Assembly: GCA_964418385.1 (NCBI GenBank)
Contig: CAYQLH010000006.1
Coordinates: 1-27,543, forward strand
Direction: 5' to 3'
Source: RGIG2560 sp964418385
GTDB lineage: Bacteria > Patescibacteriota > Microgenomatia > UBA1400 > PJMF01
Length of the DNA stretch: 27,543 nt
The position numbers were made by a program, and so were the translations under genes. The notes below the pieces were generated by a model. That model did no database searches, was not told where the DNA came from, and saw only the letters and a list, made by a program, of their open reading frames with translations. Shown here piece after piece: positions 1 to 7,070 of the stretch. How positions within the stretch are numbered: position 1 is the first letter of the stretch; each line of letters starts with the position of its first letter.

Positions 1-2318
1 ACTCTTCCGGTACTTGCGCGTGTTCTTCCGGCAAGTTTGCCAATACCTCTGGTGCTACTACCGTCGGCATCGCTACTGGCACTTGTCCCTACAATAAATG
101 TTCTGGCACCAATACTACAAAAAGTTATGTGACTAGCACCACTTGTACTTGTGCAGCTGGTTATTTCTCCAACAAGTCCGGTGGGACCACTGTTTCTGGT
201 TTGACTGCCGCTTGTTCGTACAAAAAGTGTGGTACGGGAACTAAGGGTGAATATGTGAACTACTCCACTGGCACTTGTATCTGCGATACCAACAAATTCT
301 CTAATTCCTCTGGTGGTACCACCATCGGTATTGCCACCGGTGCCTGCAATTACAACAAGTATTGCGTTGGCACCAACGTCACTGTAGTTTATGCTGGTTC
401 TCCACCAGCGCATTGTAATTGTGTTGGCGGCTATTCTTCATCCAACACTAGTAATATTATCACCACCACCAACGGCGGTAATTGCCCCTACGAGACTTGC
501 AATGGTCGTGTCTGGAATTTTGACTATACTGGAGGAGAGCAAACGTTTACCGCGCCAACCGCAGGCAATTACAAACTAGAAGTCTGGGGTGCAAGAGGAG
601 GAGAAGCGCACAATCATAGTGTTAGCGCAGGAACCGGATGGGATGCTGGAGGTGGCTATGGTGCTTACAGCGTAGGCGTGACCTCAGCAACTGCAGGCAA
701 AAAATACTATATTAATGTTGGCGGTCATGGTACAGACAAAGAGAGCAATAGTTCAAGTGCCGCCGGCGGTTATAATGGTGGCGGTAATGGCGCTGGCGAA
801 AGCAATGTTTGTTCACAAGGTGGCGGCGGCGGTGCCACCCATATTGCCTTGCGCAGTGGCTTGTTGAAGAATTTATCAAGTTACAAAAGCGATGTCCTCA
901 TTGTCGCCGGTGGCGGTGGCGGTGGTTTTACCTATTATGCTAGTGGTAGTTATACTTTCTATGGTTATGGTGGACACGGAGGAGGTATGGAATCTGTCAA
1001 ACACGGCAGAGATTATTTACTGCTTAACAGCTCAGGACCATCTGTGGCTACACAAACCAGTGGCTATGCCTTTGGTCAAGGAATGAGTTCAAGTACATCA
1101 TTAAACACCGGCGGTGGCGGTGGTGGCTGGTATGGTGGTTATTTAGAAAATGCTAGTGGTGCTAGTGGTGGCTCTGGATACATTGGTAACTCGCTTTTGC
1201 TTTCTGCCAATGGCATTACTAAGCACATGAGTTGTTACGGTTGCACTGCCTCCAATACAGCAAGCAACAAGACTCTATCAAACAGTAATCTGTCACATGG
1301 ATATGTTCCTGATCATTCTACCTATAATCATGGTTATGCGCGAATCACTCAAGTGACTAATCGGAATGGGTATGTTTGCGATACGCCCACATGTCCGAGT
1401 GGTTACTACTATTCAAATAAATACGACTCATGTTTTCGAGAGGACAGATTTACACAGGAGGATTACTCTGAAGACTTTCAACCGCACCTAGGCATATACG
1501 AGTGGCATTTTGTGGCTCCTGTTGCCGGTTTATATAAACTCGAAGTTTGGGGGGGTGCTGGCGGAAGCAGCTATCTCAATGGAGGGTATGGAGGGTACGC
1601 AGTGGGTATTGTGTCGTTAACTGCGAATAATACGCTATATATCACGCTTGGTGGCAACGGTGCAAGTATCACAAGCGGTAATAGTGGAGGCCAAGGAGGC
1701 TACAATGGAGGCGGTAAAGGTGGAAACGGTGCAGACGGCTTTAATGGCGGTGGCGGCGGTGGCGGTGCCACCCATATTGCCTTGCGCAGTGGGCAACTTA
1801 AGGATCTTTCTAGTTACAAAAGTGATGTTTTAATTGTTGCTGGAGGAGGTGGCGGATGCGGACAACACTCGTCTGCAGGCCACGGTGGTGGCTATCAAGG
1901 TACTAATAGCGCCACATACGGAGGGACAACTATTGCGGGTGGGAGTCAAAGTTCAGGATATGGGTTTGGTCGTGGACAAGATTCAGGAAATTCAGGAGGC
2001 TATAATTACGCTTGCGAAGGACATGGCGGTGGCGGTGGTGGCTGGTATGGAGGCTATTCAAGTCAAGGAAATACGTACGGAACAGATGCCTGCGGTGGCG
2101 GTGGTTCGGGTTATATTGGAAATCCCAAGTTGATTTCAGCTGGCGGTATTACCAAACATATGACGTGCTATAACTGTGCCACTTCAACAGCTGCGGATAC
2201 ATACACAATCTCCAAAATGTGTTTGGCGAATAGTAACAATCAAATTGATTGCGCATATACAAACGTTGGCTCTGGTCTTGGTGGTATTGCGCGTATTACT
2301 CATCTCGAAGTGCCTTAA
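1..2318 (+). CDS. Large Cys-rich / Gly-rich surface protein, 5'-truncated by window edge
   Basis: The frame is open from base 3 and continues upstream of the window, so this is the C-terminal part of a larger protein. The GTG at 129 lies inside a repeat and is not a credible start. Bases 3-510 encode almost four repeats of about 43-46 residues, with CxC pairs at about 15, 144, 276 and 414. Each is followed by G-x-[FY], an SGGTT-like turn and a C-x-Y-x-x-C pair. Two homologous glycine-rich domains follow, at about 511-1360 and 1498-2310. Each opens with F-T/V-A-P-x-A-G-x-Y-K-L-E-V-W-G and contains GGYNGGG, then GGGGGATHIALRSG and VLIVAGGGGG. That pattern resembles the glycine-rich domain of ALK-type receptors (PF12810-like). 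No C-terminal anchor or sorting motif is visible. By inference it is an extracellular structural or adhesive protein; its ligand is unknown. Transcription probably stops at the hairpin at 2353-2380. Confidence 0.8.
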   Translation, partial: SSGTCACSSGKFANTSGATTVGIATGTCPYNKCSGTNTTKSYVTSTTCTCAAGYFSNKSGGTTVSGLTAACSYKKCGTGTKGEYVNYSTGTCICDTNKFSNSSGGTTIGIATGACNYNKYCVGTNVTVVYAGSPPAHCNCVGGYSSSNTSNIITTTNGGNCPYETCNGRVWNFDYTGGEQTFTAPTAGNYKLEVWGARGGEAHNHSVSAGTGWDAGGGYGAYSVGVTSATAGKKYYINVGGHGTDKESNSSSAAGGYNGGGNGAGESNVCSQGGGGGATHIALRSGLLKNLSSYKSDVLIVAGGGGGGFTYYASGSYTFYGYGGHGGGMESVKHGRDYLLLNSSGPSVATQTSGYAFGQGMSSSTSLNTGGGGGGWYGGYLENASGASGGSGYIGNSLLLSANGITKHMSCYGCTASNTASNKTLSNSNLSHGYVPDHSTYNHGYARITQVTNRNGYVCDTPTCPSGYYYSNKYDSCFREDRFTQEDYSEDFQPHLGIYEWHFVAPVAGLYKLEVWGGAGGSSYLNGGYGGYAVGIVSLTANNTLYITLGGNGASITSGNSGGQGGYNGGGKGGNGADGFNGGGGGGGATHIALRSGQLKDLSSYKSDVLIVAGGGGGCGQHSSAGHGGGYQGTNSATYGGTTIAGGSQSSGYGFGRGQDSGNSGGYNYACEGHGGGGGGWYGGYSSQGNTYGTDACGGGGSGYIGNPKLISAGGITKHMTCYNCATSTAADTYTISKMCLANSNNQIDCAYTNVGSGLGGIARITHLEVP

Positions 2319-2352
2319 TTTTTGCTCTTTTTTTACTTATTACCTGTGTGTA

Positions 2353-2380
2353 CAAAACTCCCCCGCAAGGGGGAGTTTTG
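2353..2380. terminator. Bidirectional hairpin terminator after the Gly-rich protein gene
   Basis: There is a perfect 12-bp stem (2353-2364 with 2369-2380) closed by a GCAA tetraloop. AAAA and TTTT at the stem base allow it to act on either strand. It lies 35 bases after the stop codon of the surface-protein gene. Confidence 0.8.
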
Positions 2381-2535
2381 GTATACGCGTCAGCACCAGT
2401 TTCAAGCAATTCACACTCAAAATATAATCTTGCAATTTGTTGCAAATTTTTACAGTGTATGCCTGGAAAATTGCAATGCTGCACGTGTAGCATTGCTTGC
2501 ATACCGGCGATGCGAGCGGATGCTTTTGAGAGCCA
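2381..2535. other. Short intergenic stretch between two terminators
   Basis: No credible gene lies here. It holds an 8-bp inverted repeat, gcaatgct (2473-2480) with agcattgc (2489-2496), around a cacgtg core. It also holds a 15-base string at 2461-2475 that recurs with one mismatch at 27501-27515. Confidence 0.4.
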
Positions 2536-2560
2536 AAAATCCCCGCTGGGCGGGGATTTT
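2536..2560 (-). terminator. Terminator of the ribosomal-protein operon
   Basis: A 10-bp stem (2536-2545 with 2551-2560) has a CCCC/GGGG core. Read on the minus strand it ends in a T run (ATTTTT). It lies 23 bases after the rpsI stop codon, as expected for the end of the operon that begins at infA. Confidence 0.85.
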
Positions 2561-2583
2561 GAAATTCAAAATTAAATTGGTTT

Positions 2584-3087
2584 TTACCGCTTCGGCGATT
2601 GACGTTTGCGGCGAGCCTTACCACCAGTGCCGATCTTGCGAGTCTCGCGCATGCGATCATCGCGAGTGAGCAGCGTGGTATCGCGGAAAAGTTCACGATA
2701 ATCGGGATTCATCTTAACAAGTGCCCGCGCTAAACCATGTGCCAAAGCACCGAGTTGACCGTTTTTGCCGCCGCCACTGAGCTTAACTGTCACGGCATAG
2801 CGACCCAAACAATTGGTGGTGGCAAAGGGTTGATTGTAAAAACTGGCAGCGTTGGGAATGCTTTCAAAGTAGCGACCGGCAGCGACGCCATTGACAATGA
2901 AGTCGCCAGGGCGCGGATACAAGCGCACGCGCGCCGTCGATTGCCGACGCCGACCAACGGCGGCCACGTATTCTCCTTTGGGAGAATTCATCTGCACCGT
3001 CGTGCGACCAGATTTAGCTGGGGCTTTGACTTTTTCTTTTTTAACCACCTTTTGGGCTGCTGATTTTTTGTTTTTTTTGATCGCCAT
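2584..3087 (-). CDS. rpsI: 30S ribosomal protein S9
   Basis: S9 of the small ribosomal subunit, whose C-terminal tail reaches the P-site tRNA. The 167-residue product has the S9 core from about residue 38 (GEYVAAVGRRRQSTARVRL, then LSGGGKNGQLGALAHGLARAL and LLTRDDRMRETRKIGTGGKARR). It ends in the usual basic tail, here RKRQSPKR. The N terminus carries about 35 extra Lys/Ala-rich residues compared with typical S9 of about 130. The ATG has an AGAGGTGA ribosome site 7 bases upstream. It is the last gene of the operon, 13 bases after rplM, the conserved rplM-rpsI pair. Confidence 0.97.
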   Translation of the reverse strand: MAIKKNKKSAAQKVVKKEKVKAPAKSGRTTVQMNSPKGEYVAAVGRRRQSTARVRLYPRPGDFIVNGVAAGRYFESIPNAASFYNQPFATTNCLGRYAVTVKLSGGGKNGQLGALAHGLARALVKMNPDYRELFRDTTLLTRDDRMRETRKIGTGGKARRKRQSPKR

Positions 3088-3100
3088 ACAAGGTCACCTC

Positions 3101-3532
3101 TTAATCTTTAATAAAATTCTTATACGTATGCTCAGCATCTGGGAAAACTTTCAGCCGCGCGAGGCGTGCATCACGGAGACGATTGGCGGGCAGCATCCCT
3201 TTGACGGCAGTACGAATGATTGCCTCTGGATCGCGCGCTTGCAAGGTCGCAAAATTTTCATGCACCAAGCCGCCTGGATAATTGGAGTGGTGAGTGTAAA
3301 TCTTTTTGGTCGCTTTGGCGCCAGTGACGATAATATGAGAAGCGTTAATAAGCACAATGTAATCCCCACCATCGATATGAGGCGTATAAGTAGGTTTGTG
3401 TTTGCCCATGAGCTTGGTGGCAATTTCTGTCGCTAACTGACCTAAGACCCGATTTTGACCGTCGATAAGCAGCCAGTCGCGTTTGACGTCTTCGCGGCGT
3501 TGTGATTGTGTTTTTTTACGTCGTATCTGCAT
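3101..3532 (-). CDS. rplM: 50S ribosomal protein L13
   Basis: An early-assembly protein of the large subunit; 143 residues, normal length. L13 hallmarks are DWLLIDGQNRVLGQLATEIA near the N terminus, GDYIVLINASHI at about 58-69, the HHSNYPGG motif and the AVKGMLPANRLRDARLARLKVF segment. The start lies only 3 bases after the rplQ stop, and its ribosome site (AGAGGGAAA) is made from the last codons of rplQ, so translation of the two is probably coupled. Confidence 0.97.
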   Translation of the reverse strand: MQIRRKKTQSQRREDVKRDWLLIDGQNRVLGQLATEIATKLMGKHKPTYTPHIDGGDYIVLINASHIIVTGAKATKKIYTHHSNYPGGLVHENFATLQARDPEAIIRTAVKGMLPANRLRDARLARLKVFPDAEHTYKNFIKD

Positions 3533-3535
3533 AAA

Positions 3536-4102
3536 TTATTTCCCTCTGCCACCGCCGCTCGCTGTGGAACGATTAGCTGTTGTGCGGCGAATCAGACCGC
3601 CGAACTTCCCCGCGGCTTTAGGCGCTTTACTTTGGTCAGTTTTAATTGCTTGGCGTGCTTGCTCATCGTTGGCATGACTATCATTTTTGGCGGTTGTCTT
3701 TTTGTCGTTACCAGAGACAGAAGCAGTGGTTTTTTTCATCGGCGGTAAAACTTCCACCAAACTCAAGCGATAAAGGGGCGTATTGTCGCCACGACGATTG
3801 CCCACAAACGTTAAACGAGTAAAACCAGATTGCCGGTTGGCAAAAACCGGTGCCACGCGATCGCACAAATTGTTGACCACATCACGACGACCAAAAAGGC
3901 GATGCAATTGACGCCGGGCAGCGAGGTCGCCTTTTTTGGCGCGCGCAATCGCACCGTCGATCAAACGCACGGCCGCTTTGGCTTTGGGCTTGGTGGTAAT
4001 GATTTCGCCATGCTCCAAAACTGCGATCGTGACGCCTGTTAAAAGCGCACGTCGAGATTTAGTATCACGGTTGAATGATTTTTTACTCACACGATGTCGC
4101 AT
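3536..4102 (-). CDS. rplQ: 50S ribosomal protein L17 with a long C-terminal tail
   Basis: L17 of the large subunit, near the exit tunnel. Residues 1 to about 110 are the normal fold (MRHRVSKKSFNRDTKSRRALLTG, then GEIITTKPKAKAAVRLIDGAIARA and RLTFVGNRRGDNTPLYRLSLVEVLPP). About 75 further residues follow that are Lys/Ala/Thr-rich and of low complexity, ending GGGRGK. Bacterial L17 is usually about 115-130 residues, so this tail is an unusual extension with no recognisable domain. The gene starts 1 base after the rpoA stop. Its GGAGGAG ribosome site overlaps the rpoA C terminus, which suggests coupled translation. Confidence 0.95.
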   Translation of the reverse strand: MRHRVSKKSFNRDTKSRRALLTGVTIAVLEHGEIITTKPKAKAAVRLIDGAIARAKKGDLAARRQLHRLFGRRDVVNNLCDRVAPVFANRQSGFTRLTFVGNRRGDNTPLYRLSLVEVLPPMKKTTASVSGNDKKTTAKNDSHANDEQARQAIKTDQSKAPKAAGKFGGLIRRTTANRSTASGGGRGK

Positions 4103-4103
4103 A

Positions 4104-5057
4104 TTACTCCTCCAATTTCACACCGTGGGTGGCCAAAGCTTCTTCGATAATACCGATACTCTTGGAACCGAGGTTTTTCACCTTGGCAATGACGCTCTTT
4201 TGGGTGCTCAGCAAATCGTAAACCGTCTTGAAACCGGCACGGCGCAAAGCGTTGCTCAAACGAGTAGGCAGCTCAAGCTCTTCCACGGTGAGCAACATAA
4301 TCTTGGCTTCCTTGGGATCAAATTTACGCTGGGCGAAATCTTGTTTGCTCGGATCAAGAGCCACAGGATCGAAAATTTGGGTGAACTGTTTGGCCAAAAT
4401 CTGAGCGGCTTGCTTGACTGCGTCAAGAGGAGCAATCGTACCTTTGGTTTTCACGTTGATCAACAAACGATCGTAGTCTGTTTGACGACCAACACGGGTT
4501 TCTTCCACCGTGTAAGACACAGTCGCCACGGGCGAAAAAAGTGCATCGACGTCAATTTGACCAATCAAAGGCTTGGCTTTTTCAGCTGCCAGGCGATAAC
4601 CGAAACCACTTTCGACTTCCATTTCCACATTGAACGGCTTGTCGGTGACAATTTCGGTGATCACCAAATCTTTGTTGACAATTTCAAATCCCGCAGGAGC
4701 GGAAATATCGCCAGCAGTGACCACTTTGGGACCGGTGACATTTAAGGTCATAGTCGCTTTTTCATCGGTGTCACCTTTCACCACGACTTGCTTGAGGTTA
4801 AGAATGATATTGAGCAAATCGTCAGTCAGACCGTCAATACCGGTGTACGGATGATCAGAATCGGCAAATTTAACGCTGGTAATGGCACTGCCCACAAGCG
4901 AAGTGAGCAGGACACGACGCAAAGCGTTACCGATGGTGTGACCATAACCTTTCATCAAAGGCGAAATTTCGATCACGGCATGGTCGGGGCTAATTTCTTC
5001 AAAAAGTTTTGTCTCGAAGGCTGGATTTAGAATTTCGTATTGACTCAAATCTCTCAT
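4104..5057 (-). CDS. rpoA: RNA polymerase alpha subunit
   Basis: Alpha forms the dimer that nucleates RNA polymerase assembly and contacts promoter UP elements and activators. The 317-residue protein has a complete N-terminal domain (PLMKGYGHTIGNALRRVLLTSLVGSAIT at about 33-60). It also has a C-terminal helix-hairpin-helix domain from about residue 255 (LELPTRLSNALRRAGFKTVYDLL, then VKNLGSKSIGIIEEAL). The Arg and Asn of the DNA-contact loop (R-x-S-N) are kept. It sits in the classical order rpsD-rpoA-rplQ, and its ATG follows an AGAGGGGAG ribosome site. Confidence 0.98.
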   Translation of the reverse strand: MRDLSQYEILNPAFETKLFEEISPDHAVIEISPLMKGYGHTIGNALRRVLLTSLVGSAITSVKFADSDHPYTGIDGLTDDLLNIILNLKQVVVKGDTDEKATMTLNVTGPKVVTAGDISAPAGFEIVNKDLVITEIVTDKPFNVEMEVESGFGYRLAAEKAKPLIGQIDVDALFSPVATVSYTVEETRVGRQTDYDRLLINVKTKGTIAPLDAVKQAAQILAKQFTQIFDPVALDPSKQDFAQRKFDPKEAKIMLLTVEELELPTRLSNALRRAGFKTVYDLLSTQKSVIAKVKNLGSKSIGIIEEALATHGVKLEE

Positions 5058-5069
5058 ATAAACTCCCCT

Positions 5070-5678
5070 CTAGCGAGAATAAAACTCCACAATCAACTGC
5101 TCATCAATATTTTCCATCGTGTTCTCGCGCTTGGGCAAGCTTGCCACCTTGATGACGCCAGCCTTAATTTTTAACCACTCCAAATCTTCGATTTCGTTGT
5201 TTTTGATCGCCTCCGAGATTACCTTGACGCTACTGGAACGCGGCGCGAGCGAAACGACATCGCCGACGCGAACGCGGTAAGAAGGAATATCCATTTTGTG
5301 ACCGTTAATCTGGAAATGAGCATGATTGACCAATTGTCTGGCGGCAGCGCGTGTAGGCGCAAATCCAGCACGATAAATCACGTTGTCCAAGCGGCGTTCC
5401 AAGTAAGACAAAAGAGTCATACCGGTATTAGTTTCTTTGCTGGCGGCTTCTTTGTAAAGACGCACTAACTGTTTTTCGTTCACGCCATAAAGCGCTTTCA
5501 CTTTTTGCTTTTCTTTAAGCTGTAAGCCGTATTGCGAAAGCTTACGGTGCATTTTGGCGCCATGCTGACCTGGTTGCTGGAGCAAACGTTTGCTAGTTTT
5601 GGCAGCATTGGTCTTCAGCGAAAGGTCTTCGCCAAATTTGCGAGAAATTTTAATTTTTGGTCCGGTATATCTTGACAT
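5070..5678 (-). CDS. rpsD: 30S ribosomal protein S4
   Basis: S4 is a 16S rRNA-binding primary assembly protein. I choose the ATG at 5678, giving 202 residues starting MSRYTGPKIKISRKFG, which matches S4 N termini. It is preceded by TAAGGAAAA and lies 13 bases after rpsK. An ATG at 5729 is in frame but would overlap rpsK by 38 bases. The S4 RNA-binding domain is at about residues 92-155 (ERRLDNVIYRAGFAPTRAAARQLVNHAHFQINGHK). The N-terminal zinc cysteines found in some S4 proteins are absent, so this is the Cys-less type. The protein ends QLIVEFYSR, as usual. Confidence 0.96.
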   Translation of the reverse strand: MSRYTGPKIKISRKFGEDLSLKTNAAKTSKRLLQQPGQHGAKMHRKLSQYGLQLKEKQKVKALYGVNEKQLVRLYKEAASKETNTGMTLLSYLERRLDNVIYRAGFAPTRAAARQLVNHAHFQINGHKMDIPSYRVRVGDVVSLAPRSSSVKVISEAIKNNEIEDLEWLKIKAGVIKVASLPKRENTMENIDEQLIVEFYSR

Positions 5679-5691
5679 ACGTAACTTTTCC

Positions 5692-6090
5692 TTAACGATT
5701 GTGTTTAGCTTTGCGTGAGCGCGTGCCATTGTGCGGGATCGGAGTACGGTCGACGATCATGCCCACTTTCATCTTGGTGGTGCGCAAAACGTTGAGGACA
5801 ACGTCGCGTCCCGGACCAATACCTTTGATGTAAACGTCAATTTCGCTCATACCGAAAGCTTTAGACTTATTGAGAGCGTTTTCTACGGCCACTGTCGCCG
5901 CAAATGGCGTCGACTTGCGACCACCGGAAAATCCTGATTCACCGGTGGAAGACCAACAGAGAACATTGCCTTTATCGTCGGTGATGCTTGCCAGGGTGCT
6001 ATTGAAAGTGGCACTGACGTAAAGACGACCTTTGCTCACCAACTTGCCGGCTCGTTTGTTGAAAGAATGATGATTACGATTTTTTCTCAT
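5692..6090 (-). CDS. rpsK: 30S ribosomal protein S11
   Basis: S11 lies on the platform of the small subunit, next to the mRNA path. The 132 residues carry S11 landmarks: VSATFNSTLASITDDKGNVLCWSS, GFSGGRKSTPFAA and IGPGRDVVLNVL. The end is DRTPIPHNGTRSRKAKHNR, a good match to the family's DVTPIPHNGCRPPK-x-R-R ending. It starts 3 bases after the rpsM stop with a modest AAAGGCC ribosome site. Confidence 0.97.
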   Translation of the reverse strand: MRKNRNHHSFNKRAGKLVSKGRLYVSATFNSTLASITDDKGNVLCWSSTGESGFSGGRKSTPFAATVAVENALNKSKAFGMSEIDVYIKGIGPGRDVVLNVLRTTKMKVGMIVDRTPIPHNGTRSRKAKHNR

Positions 6091-6093
6091 ATT

Positions 6094-6507
6094 TTATTGG
6101 CCTTTTTTATTCTTGGCTTCTTCTAGTTTGGCGGCCATTTCCTTGGTCATAGAACCAATAGTCTGGCGTTTATTGCCACGCACTGAGCGAGAGTTGGTGC
6201 GAGTGCGTTGTCCTCGGACTGGAAGACCAGCAATATGCCGGAGTCCGCGGTAAGAACGAATCCGTTTGAGACGATCGATATCGTCAGCGACCTTGCGTTT
6301 GAGATCACCTTCGATCAAATATTGATCCAGGACGGTCTGAATACGACCAATTTCCTCTGACGTGAGATCACGGGCGCGTTTGTTTTCGTCAATATTGGCG
6401 CGGTGAACGACTTCGCTGGCGACCTTAGGACCAACGCCGTGAATATAACGCAAGGCAAAGGTAACTATTTTTTGTTCTGGAATATCAACACCTGAAATAC
6501 GCAACAT
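6094..6507 (-). CDS. rpsM: 30S ribosomal protein S13
   Basis: S13 is in the head of the small subunit and contacts tRNA and the B1 bridge. The ATG at 6507 (MLRISGVDIPEQK) gives 137 residues and the family's normal N terminus; an upstream in-frame ATG at 6594 would lie inside rpmJ. Visible signatures are YIHGVGPKVASE, the helical middle, and SYRGLRHIAGLPVRGQRTRTNSRSVRG. The start follows AAGGGTT, overlapping the end of rpmJ 11 bases upstream. Confidence 0.96.
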   Translation of the reverse strand: MLRISGVDIPEQKIVTFALRYIHGVGPKVASEVVHRANIDENKRARDLTSEEIGRIQTVLDQYLIEGDLKRKVADDIDRLKRIRSYRGLRHIAGLPVRGQRTRTNSRSVRGNKRQTIGSMTKEMAAKLEEAKNKKGQ

Positions 6508-6518
6508 AAACTGAACCC

Positions 6519-6632
6519 TTAACCCTGTCTTTGTTTGTGCTTCGGATTGGAGCAAACCACACGCAAAACGCCTTTGCGCTTGATAAGCTTGCACTTATTG
6601 CATAGTTTTTTGACCGATGATCGCACTTTCAT
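6519..6632 (-). CDS. rpmJ: 50S ribosomal protein L36
   Basis: A 37-residue gene. It begins MKVRSSVKKLCNKCKLIKRKG and ends VCSNPKHKQRQG, a near-textbook L36. The zinc ribbon ligands are intact: Cys11, Cys14, Cys27 and His32. L36 is the last small protein added to the large subunit. The position between infA and rpsM is the conserved one. A separate promoter lies just upstream (6667-6695). The start codon overlaps the TGA of a four-codon frame (M-K-E-I), which may be chance. Confidence 0.97.
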   Translation of the reverse strand: MKVRSSVKKLCNKCKLIKRKGVLRVVCSNPKHKQRQG

Positions 6633-6666
6633 ATTTCTTTCATAATTTTATCCGTCAAGAATTGGT

Positions 6667-6695
6667 ATTATATCACAATTTATCAAAATTAACAA
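6667..6695 (-). promoter_or_regulatory. Internal promoter upstream of rpmJ
   Basis: On the minus strand TTGTTA (6690-6695) is followed by a 17-base spacer and a perfect TATAAT (6667-6672). Transcription would start near 6660, 28 bases before rpmJ. This lets rpmJ to rpsI be expressed independently of infA. Confidence 0.65.
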
Positions 6696-6701
6696 GTAGA
6701 T

Positions 6702-7025
6702 TTACGTCGAAGTTGTTTTTGTGGACCGATAGGTAATTTTTGCCTTTGTTAGATCATATTTTGACACATAACCTTTGACGTGATCTCCAGGCATAACGCG
6801 GATCCGGTAAAGTCGCATTTTCCCAGCAAGCGTGGCCAGGAGTTGCTTGCCCACCAGCGGGGTGACTGGAGACGTGGTCACCGTCAAGCGGAAACTAGTA
6901 TTGGGCAAACAATCGTCGATGACCCCTTCAAAATCAAAAAGGTCAGGGTTTTTTTGTTTGTCAAGTTGAAAATTTACTTGGCGTTTAGCCTTTTCTGCAC
7001 GTTTGTGAGCTTGAACTTTTCCCAT
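6702..7025 (-). CDS. infA: Translation initiation factor IF-1, N-terminally extended
   Basis: IF-1 occupies the A site of the 30S subunit during initiation. The OB-fold core is clear: FEGVIDDCLPNTSFRLTV, LLATLAGKMRLYRIRVMPGDHVKGYVSKYDL and KAKITYR. I choose the ATG at 7025 (107 residues, starting MGKVQAHKRAEK), because an ATG at 7067 would overlap the -35 box of the promoter. Compared with the usual 72 residues there are about 28 extra basic N-terminal residues, a small insertion (TTSPVTPLVGK) and a short Thr-rich tail. The promoter would start transcription about 7 bases before this ATG, so the mRNA is nearly leaderless and the AAGGAA string just upstream would not be transcribed. It is the first gene of the ribosomal operon. 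Confidence 0.9.
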   Translation of the reverse strand: MGKVQAHKRAEKAKRQVNFQLDKQKNPDLFDFEGVIDDCLPNTSFRLTVTTSPVTPLVGKQLLATLAGKMRLYRIRVMPGDHVKGYVSKYDLTKAKITYRSTKTTST

Positions 7026-7038
7026 AACAATATTCCTT

Positions 7039-7067
7039 ATTATATCATATTCATGCCCTTTTGTCAA
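7039..7067 (-). promoter_or_regulatory. Consensus promoter of the infA-ribosomal operon
   Basis: On the minus strand a perfect TTGACA (7062-7067), an exact 17-base spacer and a perfect TATAAT (7039-7044). It overlaps the 3' flank of the upstream glycosyltransferase gene. The predicted start, 7031-7033, is only 6-8 bases before the infA ATG. Confidence 0.85.
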
Positions 7068-7070
7068 GAG

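Noticed and set aside
129..131. GTG as the start of the Cys/Gly-rich protein
   Set aside because: The repeat pattern continues upstream in the same open frame to base 3, so the gene begins outside the window.
3936..4745. Long plus-strand open frame opposite rpoA and rplQ
   Set aside because: It is the reverse of two strongly conserved genes and shows no family features or ribosome site. Similar antisense frames at 2891-3436, 21602-22141 and 10067-10594 were rejected for the same reason.
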